Shown here piece after piece: positions 17,978 to 25,400 of a stretch of 64,000 nt of DNA; within the stretch, counting starts at the first letter, position 1, and each line of letters starts with the position of its first letter. This stretch comes from an uncultured bacterium (GTDB lineage: Bacteria; Bacteroidota; Bacteroidia; Bacteroidales; Bacteroidaceae), in NCBI GenBank assembly GCA_905215555.1, contig CAJMQU010000002.1:1-64000 (forward strand), in the 5' to 3' direction. The notes under the pieces were generated by a model, which made no database searches, was not told the DNA's origin, and was given only the letters and a program-made list of their open reading frames with translations. A program made the position numbers and the translations under genes.

Positions 17978-18856
17978 ATGCGTATGAAACAAAAAGTTAG
18001 CATATCGTTGCTTTCAATCCGTTTTGGATTATTTTTTCTGTTGATTTCTGTTCCGCAGTTACTATCTGCACAAGAAGGAGACAGTATACGTATTATCCTT
18101 GATAATATGCAGTTTAAGACAAAAGACATATGGCAGCCTCTGCCTCTGAAGCCCCTTCTTGAGGAGGTTCCTATTTCTGCCCCTTCTCCCTTACCTTTCC
18201 AGAATCTGTCGGAACGTTTTTCCGATTTCTCTTTGAAAGGTGAAATACGCCTGCCTTATCAAGTCAATCCTTCTTTGCTTTTCCGGGATGATTTTAGTAC
18301 AGGTGGCGTCATGCGGCAATTTTCTCATGGAGAAGTGTTCGGTTCCGGAGCACAGACAAGTGTGCCGGGAATTGGACGTTTCAATAATGCTTCATTAGGG
18401 TACCGGCATGTTTTCAATGACAGGTGGGCGTTGCAGCTTCGTGCCGATGCCATGAAGATAAACATGTCCCGTATCACTGGACAAGCGTTCAGCACCTCAG
18501 GCAGACTGACTTATCGTGCTTCCGACCGGATTGCCTTCAATGTTTTCGGCTCCTATGATATTGGAAATTCCTATGGGATGAGTACCGACCGTTATGGTGT
18601 CACCATGTCCCTCGATATGTCCGACCGCTTCGGGATGGAGATGGGAGTACAACGGTACTATGATGCCATGAGGGGACGTTGGGAGACGGTGCCGGTTGCG
18701 ATTCCTTATTATCGCTTTGAAAAGTTTAAGCTGGGGCTGGATGTAGGCGGAATCTTGTACGAGTTGCTCCGCAACGTCGTCTTCGATAACCGGGGAGGAG
18801 ACTTTGGAGGTGGACCAACGATTAGGCCACCTCGTTTCTCACTGCCAATCCGATAG
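17978..18856 (+). CDS. Predicted outer-membrane beta-barrel protein, unrecognised family
   Basis: A signal peptide ends at about residue 30 (PQLLSAQ). The remainder is rich in alternating polar/aromatic strands with turns (ASLGYRHVFNDRWALQLRADA, TYRASDRIAFNVFGSY, GVTMSLDMSDRFGMEMGVQRYYD), the look of a small outer-membrane barrel. The C-terminal tail is Gly/Pro/Arg-rich. I do not recognise a family. The start at 17978 is supported by AAAGGAGG seven bases upstream, a strong Shine-Dalgarno that is rare in Bacteroides; a longer in-frame start at 17915 lies upstream of the predicted promoter. It follows kinase 3 by 100 bp on the same strand, so a link to that sensor is possible. Confidence 0.65.
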   Translation: MRMKQKVSISLLSIRFGLFFLLISVPQLLSAQEGDSIRIILDNMQFKTKDIWQPLPLKPLLEEVPISAPSPLPFQNLSERFSDFSLKGEIRLPYQVNPSLLFRDDFSTGGVMRQFSHGEVFGSGAQTSVPGIGRFNNASLGYRHVFNDRWALQLRADAMKINMSRITGQAFSTSGRLTYRASDRIAFNVFGSYDIGNSYGMSTDRYGVTMSLDMSDRFGMEMGVQRYYDAMRGRWETVPVAIPYYRFEKFKLGLDVGGILYELLRNVVFDNRGGDFGGGPTIRPPRFSLPIR

Positions 18857-18866
18857 AGCGGACTAT

Positions 18867-19685
18867 TTATTTCAGGTAATCATTTACATGTAGCAATTTG
18901 TATTCGGGTGAACACTCAAACAAGTAGTTCAGAATGTTCATATGCCCTGCACCGAATATCACCAGTATTCGTTTGCCTGAATCTTTGGGAATGCGTTGGA
19001 CATTCCGGAATATTCTCAGGTTACGGTTGAACCATCTTCCGGATTCAAAGTCCGCTCCGGTATAATCCCCTTCGGTAGATTCGTATTTGAAGTGACCGAT
19101 AAGATAATTTCCCAGGTCTTTTTGGATTTGTTCGGGTTCGTTCAGATGCATTAATTGGGCGAGTATTCCTTTTTGTTTGAATATGGGTTCATCCCTTTGG
19201 TATAATGCCGAATCAGGACTATCTGTAAAGCTCTTATCAAAAGCTATGAATTTATCACTGTTGTCGTCTTCCAGCAATGCTTCGATGGCTGCGGTATGCG
19301 TCCCCCATGCATCTGCACAATAAATCTTTGAACTGCACATCTTTGCTACTCTGAAGCCGAGCTGTTGCACTTCATTTCTTGAAAGTTTATGATTTCCGGC
19401 AAGATATGCATTAAAAAGAGAATCGGTCTCCTGCTGTCTGTATACCGGCCATTCAATGACAATTGCGTCCGGTTTGAATTGTGCCAGTTTGTTGGCTATC
19501 AATTCTATCTCTTTCTGATATTGGGGCGACAGAACATCTATTTGGTCGTCCTCAGCTACTTGTTGCACATCAAGGTTGGGGAATTCGAAGTGGAAGACTC
19601 CCAATGTAAGGATATCTGCCTGTTGTGCATATCCTTTGATAAGGAAAAGGCTTGCCAGGATTAAAGTTAAAACAACTTTTTTCAT
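18867..19685 (-). CDS. DUF5694 / TraB-TIKI-like secreted protein
   Basis: A signal peptide (MKKVVLTLILASLFLIKGYAQ) precedes a domain with paired GxxH motifs: LGVFHF near residue 28-33 and FGAGHMNIL near residue 244-252, with IVIEWP (about 76-81) and RNLRIFRN between them. These match DUF5694 and the motif order of the TraB/PrgY/GumN/TIKI group, some of which are metalloproteases and some of which restrain peptide pheromone activity. No substrate can be named. It lies 68 bp downstream of the decayed DUF3836 gene on the same strand and so may be driven by operator site 4. It is convergent with the outer-membrane protein gene (10-bp gap). Confidence 0.7.
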   Translation of the reverse strand: MKKVVLTLILASLFLIKGYAQQADILTLGVFHFEFPNLDVQQVAEDDQIDVLSPQYQKEIELIANKLAQFKPDAIVIEWPVYRQQETDSLFNAYLAGNHKLSRNEVQQLGFRVAKMCSSKIYCADAWGTHTAAIEALLEDDNSDKFIAFDKSFTDSPDSALYQRDEPIFKQKGILAQLMHLNEPEQIQKDLGNYLIGHFKYESTEGDYTGADFESGRWFNRNLRIFRNVQRIPKDSGKRILVIFGAGHMNILNYLFECSPEYKLLHVNDYLK

Positions 19686-19753
19686 CGTTATTGATATTTA
19701 TTTGATGCCCAAAGTTAGTTAAACTTATTGATTTGGAATTCTTTACTCTTGAC

Positions 19754-20060
19754 TTATTTACGTTCAGCCAGTAATTTTCTGCCATTGCTGTTGCTGCTGC
19801 ACCTTACTGCCAGATTCCAGGAGTTTTCCTTTTCATTCCAGTTGTAGTTCTGATAATTTACTTGTTCTCCATTTGTCTGATAAACGACCTTTGATTTCAC
19901 TCTTGTATAAGCATTGTCTGTTGTATTCCACAGAGCATATTCCACGGTTACTTCTCTATCTATATACGTCATTGTCAAGCAGTGATTCAGATTGTTATTA
20001 CTCATTACGTTTACTACTGATGTCAATGCAAATACTACCTGATAATACTAAAGATTTTAT
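19754..20060 (-). pseudogene. Decayed DUF3836 gene (copy 3)
   Basis: The C-terminal third matches DUF3836 copies 1 and 2 (YALWNTTDNAYTRVKSKVVYQTN, YNWNEKENSWNL), and the leader and signal-peptide region are still recognisable at nucleotide level. Three lesions are visible: the ancestral start codon is changed to ATA (20058-20060), one base is inserted in the signal-peptide region, and about 55 codons from the middle are missing between SNNN and the strand before DREV. A shorter frame (start 20026) could be translated but would lack a signal peptide. Promoter and operator remain intact upstream. Confidence 0.75.
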
Positions 20061-20106
20061 GATTGTTTTATTTTTCAAGTTATGCATTTCGTTACTTTTG
20101 ATGTTG

Positions 20107-20183
20107 CAAAAGTAGGGCAGAGGAAAGAAAATGAATGTTATTGCAATGTTATCTTTAGGTTAACGAATAATTTATTACTTTTG
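20107..20183. promoter_or_regulatory. Divergent promoters with triple 11-bp direct-repeat operator (site 4)
   Basis: TGTTAT at 20136, TGTTAT at 20147 and GGTTAA at 20158. Minus -7 TACTTTTG spans 20114 to 20107 (21-bp gap); plus -7 TACTTTTG spans 20176-20183 (12-bp gap). It would make the response regulator autoregulated and also drive the decayed DUF3836/DUF5694 unit. Confidence 0.75.
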
Positions 20184-20212
20184 TAGCGTACAGCGTGAAC
20201 AACTGAAAGCAT

Positions 20213-20920
20213 ATGGATACAATAAAGTTATTATTAGTCGAAGATGACAACAGCCTGCGCTACATTGTGCAGAGCAGTCTGGAGGATATCATAGAGGGTT
20301 ATGAAGTATTGGCGGCTGCCAATGGTGAAGAAGGTTTGAAGATGTGGCGGGAACATCAGCCTGACGTTATCCTCTCGGATATAGAGATGCCCGTCATGGA
20401 CGGTTATGAGATGGTGAGACGCATCCGTGAGGTAGATAAGGAGACTCCTATCATCTTTTCTTCCGGGCTGGTATCTCCCAAGAGCGTACTGAAAGGTTAT
20501 GAACTGGGAGCTAACAACTATATCAAGAAGCCCTATATTCCTGATGAACTCGATGCCCATATCCGTGCTTTGCTAAAGCTTTCTAGGGGTGAGAAGACCA
20601 AAGATGAAAGTGAATGTTACAAAATAGGAAAAGAATATGTGCTTGACGCTACACATGCCACACTGAAACATTCCTCCGGTGAAAGCAAAACGCTGACTGT
20701 CCGCGAAGCAGGTTTACTGCAAATGCTTTGCGAAAATCGGGGTGATGTAGTACGTCGCGAAGCCATTCTTGACAAATTCTGGAATACGGAAGATGATTAC
20801 TTTGCCTCCCGTAGCTTGGATGTCTTTGTGACAAAATTGCGCAAACTTATAGCCAAAGACTCATCTGTCAACGTTAAAACCGTGAAAGGGATAGGATTGA
20901 TGCTGGAAGAGAGTGTGTAG
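20213..20920 (+). CDS. OmpR/PhoB-family response regulator (RprY-like)
   Basis: 235 residues. An N-terminal receiver domain has acidic residues Glu10, Asp11 and Asp12, the phospho-acceptor Asp56 (ILSDIEMP), switch Ser83/Ser84 and Lys106 (KKPY). A C-terminal winged-helix domain (about 135-232) has LTVREAGLLQMLCENRGDVVRREAIL and RSLDVFVTKLRKLI followed by VKTVKGIG. Such regulators bind as tandem dimers to direct repeats near 11 bp, which matches the four operator sites in this region, one of them in its own promoter. It is the only response regulator near the three stand-alone kinases, so it is their likely common partner (inference). Confidence 0.92.
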   Translation: MDTIKLLLVEDDNSLRYIVQSSLEDIIEGYEVLAAANGEEGLKMWREHQPDVILSDIEMPVMDGYEMVRRIREVDKETPIIFSSGLVSPKSVLKGYELGANNYIKKPYIPDELDAHIRALLKLSRGEKTKDESECYKIGKEYVLDATHATLKHSSGESKTLTVREAGLLQMLCENRGDVVRREAILDKFWNTEDDYFASRSLDVFVTKLRKLIAKDSSVNVKTVKGIGLMLEESV

Positions 20921-20945
20921 CTGACTATTGGCTGATTAGGGTATG

Positions 20946-20981
20946 AAAGAGGAGAACAAATAAAATCGTTCTCCTCTTTTC
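20946..20981 (+). terminator. Rho-independent terminator of the response regulator gene
   Basis: AAAGAGGAGAAC (20946-20957) and GTTCTCCTCTTT (20968-20979) form a perfect 12-bp stem around a 10-nt A-rich loop, followed by T residues, 25 bp after the stop codon. Confidence 0.85.
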
Positions 20982-21299
20982 ATTTGCGAAGTAGAAAAAA
21001 TATAGCTATATCCTTGAGATGAGCCTATCCTTTGATTTCCTCTACTCTTTGATTTCCTTTAAGTCCGGTTGCATATTCTAAAGTATTGAGTTTGCGAATG
21101 TAGCTAATTTGTTTTATCCTGCCAAGGCCGGTAAATGCGGGCATCACTTTCGTTTTGACACTTTGCTTTTTATGCATAACGAGAATGCGATATTTCCGTC
21201 CCGATGTAAGGACGAACGGAAAGAAACGAACGAAAATCAACATTTTGTTGATTGATAGCGTGATACATAAATATGTACAACTCTAATAAAAGAAAAACA
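20982..21299. other. Non-coding stretch before array B
   Basis: No gene supported. A minus-strand frame at 21025-21243 (72 codons) has no promoter, signal or recognised domain and was not accepted. Confidence 0.4.
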
Positions 21300-21475
21300 G
21301 ATGGTCTGTGCAGTGAATACAGATGGTTTGTCTCCCATCTATAGATGGTTTGTTTACGATCTATAGACCGTTCGTTTACGATATATAGATTGTGCACGTT
21401 ACATCTATAGATTGTGCGCCTCAGATCTATAGTTCCTTCGTGTAAGAAGTATAGTTCCTTGCATAGGTATTGCAT
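21300..21475. repeat. Tandem array B, exact 22-bp period
   Basis: Eight units start at 21300, 21322, 21344, 21366, 21388, 21410, 21432 and 21454, each exactly 22 bp. Most begin GAT(G/T)GT and end in (A/T)CTATA, so junctions create the 10-bp palindrome ATCTATAGAT in several places. The last two units start GTTCCTT. The interior varies. The array is followed directly by ATACTGCCTGTTTT (21477-21490). Confidence 0.8.
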
Positions 21476-21691
21476 ATACTGCCTGTTTTATGCAAAAGGC
21501 GTGTATATATATTCTATAGATTGTACAAATGGATTCTGTTTCGGGTGTTTTCAGAAAGGTGTCTGTTAGTAAAAGTACTGTTTTTGTAACTTTATGTTCG
21601 GAATAAAGTGTAATATCTGACTTTAGGTGCGGTAATTTGGTCCGTAAATATTTATCCTTTTGTCTCTGGTGGGTTCACCAACGAGTGTTAC
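21476..21691. other. Non-coding stretch between array B and repeat copy 1
   Basis: No gene or clear promoter seen. Contains one stray array-like CTATAGATTGTA at 21522-21533. Confidence 0.4.
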
Positions 21692-22314
21692 TCAGGCGAT
21701 ATAAATAATTTGTTGTTCGCTTTTGTGCGGACACTTGTCCGTTTATGAACACTCTCTGAAAATGAATATCCGCTGATAATCAATACTTTATTGTTTTGGC
21801 ACGGCAATTGACTATATATTGTCGAAGGCGGTTGACAAAGACTTCCCTTCAAAAATCAAGAAGTAATAACAATAAAAAAATAACGATTATGAAAACGAAC
21901 TTAATTTCAAAAGCAGTGGTAATGATGGTAGTAGTAATGGCAAGCGTAATGAACTTCTCTGCAAGTGCAAGCAATCCTACCCAGTACGTAAAGAACGAAG
22001 AGATGACCGGTGAACTGATGACCGCGAAGACTATCTTTAAGAACGAAGACGGTCGCCTGTTCCGCCACCTCCGCTACACGTATACTTACGATAACGAAAA
22101 CCGCGTAACCAGCAAGGAAGCTTCCAAGTGGGACAGCGCAAAAGAAGCTTGGGTTCCTTACTTCAAAATGAATATGGAGTATAATAATCATGAAATTGAA
22201 GTGAGCTACGCCCGTTGGAACTCCAAGAGCAGCGCTTACAACAGCAATATTGAGAAAACTGTTTATGAACTGAATGATGATAATGTTACTTTAATGTTAG
22301 CAAGTGCAAAATAA
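21692..22314 (+). repeat. 623-bp direct repeat, copy 1 (leader plus DUF3836 gene)
   Basis: This segment matches 29634-30256 without gaps at a constant offset of 7942 bp, with few substitutions. It holds about 197 bp of conserved leader and the DUF3836 gene. The leader contains the dyad CGGACA-CT-TGTCCG (21728-21741), a -33-like TTTTGG (21794-21799) and an AT-rich TATATATTG (21813-21821) likely to serve as -7. Both copies end at the stop codon; the downstream terminators differ. Confidence 0.85.
21889..22314 (+). CDS. DUF3836 small secreted protein (copy 4)
   Basis: 141 residues from the start at 21889. The signal peptide (MKTNLISKAVV through SASASN, about 1-29) is followed by the DUF3836 pattern in short form: LRYTYTYDNENRVTSKEASKW (59-81), FKMNMEYNNHEIEVSYARWNSKSSAY and VYELND. 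An in-frame ATG at 21796 precedes the predicted -7, so the later start is preferred. It differs from copy 5 at 10 of 141 positions, eight of them in the last 60 residues. Unlike copies 1-3, it has no 11-bp operator and uses a different conserved leader. Function unknown. Confidence 0.8.
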   Translation: MKTNLISKAVVMMVVVMASVMNFSASASNPTQYVKNEEMTGELMTAKTIFKNEDGRLFRHLRYTYTYDNENRVTSKEASKWDSAKEAWVPYFKMNMEYNNHEIEVSYARWNSKSSAYNSNIEKTVYELNDDNVTLMLASAK

Positions 22315-22335
22315 AAGCGAATAGTTTTCTCGGGT

Positions 22336-22384
22336 AAACCGGCTATTGGGAATGAGGCGTTTCCCGATAGCCGGTTTCTTTTGT
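22336..22384 (+). terminator. Rho-independent terminator after DUF3836 copy 4
   Basis: AAACCGGCTAT (22336-22346) plus GGGAA pairs with TTCCC plus ATAGCCGGTTT (to 22377), one G-U pair inside, followed by CTTTTGTT. Confidence 0.85.
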
Positions 22385-22493
22385 TATTGGCATTTGTTAT
22401 GTTATTAAATCTGAACAGCTTTACTACCCTATGGATAAAAAATATATCTTTGTGAATGAACCTGTTAATTGTCGGACATTAATCAAAACACAG

Positions 22494-25400
22494 ATGAAAA
22501 ATATGTTTTATTGGGCTGGCATCATAAGCATTCTTATCTGTCTGCCGCTTCGGATTTCCGCTCAGTCGTACGAACAAATGTGGAAACAGGTTGAAGTTTT
22601 GGAACAAAAGCAGTTACCTGAATCTGCAATCAAAGAAGTGCAAAAGATTTACGAGCACGCCAAACAGGAGAAGAACATGCCCCAGATGATGAAAGCCCAT
22701 CTGACAAAGGCATCCTTATCTATCGACATCACCCCCGATAGTCTGGACCGTGAATTATCCGGACTGAAAACCTGGGTGGCGGAAGAAAAAGACCCGGTGT
22801 ATAAAGCTATACTGAATCATCTGCTGGGATACTACACCCTCGATACCGGCAAGAGGGATGAAGTTGCCATAGACGCTGCCATTGCTTATTTCCGCCTTTC
22901 ACTGCAAGATAAAGATATACTTTCACGGAAGTCCGCTGCGGATTACCGCCCGATGACTGTCAGCAAAGAGCTGAGCGGGAAGTATTGCGGCGACAATATG
23001 TATCAGTTGCTTGCCCGGCAGGCCATCTCGCGGCTGAGTGGTTATTTCATTGTCAATCCCGTGTTAGCCGAGAAAATACAAACCGAGATATTATCCATTT
23101 ATGATGGGCTGATTGACTTCTACCAACAGCAAGGCATGACGGATGCCCGCCTATTGCTAATGCTTGATAAACTGAATTACCAAGGGAATGACATCAGCCG
23201 CGGCGGTGTAAATGAAAAGCTGAGGCTGACCGATGAACAAGTAATAACCCTCCTGAAGCAATGGGCCGAAGAGTTCTCCGCTTCCCCGCTTTGCGGAGAG
23301 GTATATTGCCAACTGGCAGAGCGCTACGACAGAATGCAGGATTATACCGCCAAACTGCATGCCGCCCAAACCGGACTTGAAAAATATCCCCAATCACCCT
23401 CTGTCAATGATTTGAAGGAACAAGTGGCAGAAGTGCTCACTCCCCGTCTGGTGGTAGAAATCCCCTTTGCCTATCCGGCAAGGGAAGTGGATTTGAAAGT
23501 AAAATACCGCAATCTGACCGGGCTGACCGTAGAACTTTACCGGATGAACCTGCCCGTCACAAGTAATATTCTGGAAAGGGAAATAACTGCTTCCACCGTA
23601 AGTCAATACGGCAAACTGGTCGGCACCCGTCATTATCAACTGGCAGCCACCCCGGATTATATGGAAACAGATACCTTGTTGCGTTATAAATTTCCCACCG
23701 AGGGCATTTACATATTAAAATCTATCCCCGACGGCCATCGCAAGTATACAGCATACGGAAAAGCTTATGTTTCCTCCCTGCAAGCCATATCCTTGGGATT
23801 GCCCGGCGGAAAACAGGAAATCAATATCATCGACCGCCTGACGGGACATCCGGTGGCAGGCACGGAAGTAGCTTATTACCGTGTGTCGCAGGGAGAAGGT
23901 TATCGTTTGGTCAAAGCATATCCTGCGGACAGTAAAGGAACTGTTATCCTTACTCCGCCCGATGAAAGAAACTGGTTGGGGATAAACGTCCGTAAGCCGG
24001 GTGCCGACTATATGGAAATCAGTTATGCCGGTTTCTCGGGTGCGGGATATAATGTGCCCGCTTCCCGGAAGTGGGAAAAGCATGTTTCCCTCTTCACCGA
24101 CCGGGCTTTGTACCGTCCCGGACAGGTGGTGCATGTTTCGGGGGTAGCGTATGAGCAATCGGGGGATTCGATGCGCGTCTTCTCAAGAGTCCGCAATGAT
24201 TTGGTGCTGCGGGATGCCAACCGACAGGAGATTGGCAAAATATCCCTTGCTACAGACGAATTCGGAGCTTTTTACGGCGACTTTATGCTTCCCGAAACAC
24301 TTCTCCCGGGAGAGTTTGAACTGTCGGTACAAGATGGTGCAAGCCGTTATATCCGTGTGGATGAGTACAAGCGTCCGACGTTTGATGTAGTTTTTCATTC
24401 CTATCAGGCCACTTACAACGTGGGGGATACCGTATTAGTTAGCGGCGAAGCAAAAACATTTGCAGGCGCTCCGGTAGGATTGTGCAGACTCAATTATAAA
24501 CTCACCCGTTCGGAGAATGAATTCTGGAGGATTTCGGACCATGAAACTGTTCTGGCAGTAGGTGAGGTGCAGACTGATGCAGCCGGTAACTTCCGTTTCC
24601 CGGTCTTTCTGCGCAAGCCGGATGATTTCAAGCCCGACAGACCGGGACGTTACTACACCTACAAAATAACGGCTGAGGTTATCAGCCTGACCGGGGAAGT
24701 AGAAAGTGCTACTTTGTCGTTACCGGTAGGGCAACAGTCCGTAGCCTTGCAGATTAAAGGTCTGCGCCCAAAGGTGGCTCGCGAGAAACGGGAGTCCATA
24801 CAGGTGCTGGCCATGAATCTAAGCCGACAGCCTGTAACGCTTCAAGCCACTTGCGTGGTGTATGCTTTGGACGAAAAAGGAAACAAAGGCAATGAGGTAT
24901 GCCGCCGTACAGTCGAAACCCGCCGCTCTTTTGTGCCCGATGATATACTGGCTCTTGCTCCGGGACGTTACACTATGGAAGTGTCAGCCCTCGACGGGCA
25001 GGGAAGAACCTGCACGGCAAGGCAGGATTTCATTCTCTTTTCGTTGGCAGACCGTCACCTGCCGGTACATTCACCGGAGTGGTTCTATCAGGACGGGACA
25101 GAGTTTAATGACGGGCATCCCGTCAGCCTGTATGTGGGCAGCAGTGAGAAAGATGTCTATCTGTTGTACGATGTCTTCTGTGGCGACAAGCGCATTGAAT
25201 CCAAACGGATGGTTCTCAATAATGAAATCCGGCAGTTCACTTATCCCTATAAACCGGAATATGGAGACGGCATCACCGTGAACTTCGCCTTTATGCGCGA
25301 GGGCAAACTATACACCAAGCAAGTGCAGATATCCCGTCCCCGCCCGGATAAGAGCCTGCAACTGAAATGGATTACTTTCCGTGATAAGCTGCAACCGGGA

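Noticed and set aside
21025..21243. Minus-strand frame of 72 codons after the response regulator
   Set aside because: Basic composition without recognised domain, promoter or terminator; cannot be supported as a gene.
12249..21475. The two 22-bp arrays as CRISPR arrays
   Set aside because: The period is 22 bp with dyads of 10-14 bp, far too short for repeat plus spacer, the interior is only partly variable, and there are no cas genes nearby.
21170..21475. Minus-strand frame of 101 codons across array B
   Set aside because: It is open by chance through a 22-bp non-triplet repeat, with no promoter, signal or domain.
21797..21812. Sigma-54-like promoter TGGCAC-N5-TTGA before DUF3836 copy 4
   Set aside because: The -12 GC is missing (TTGA instead of TTGC), and a Bacteroides-type -33/-7 arrangement explains the region at least as well.
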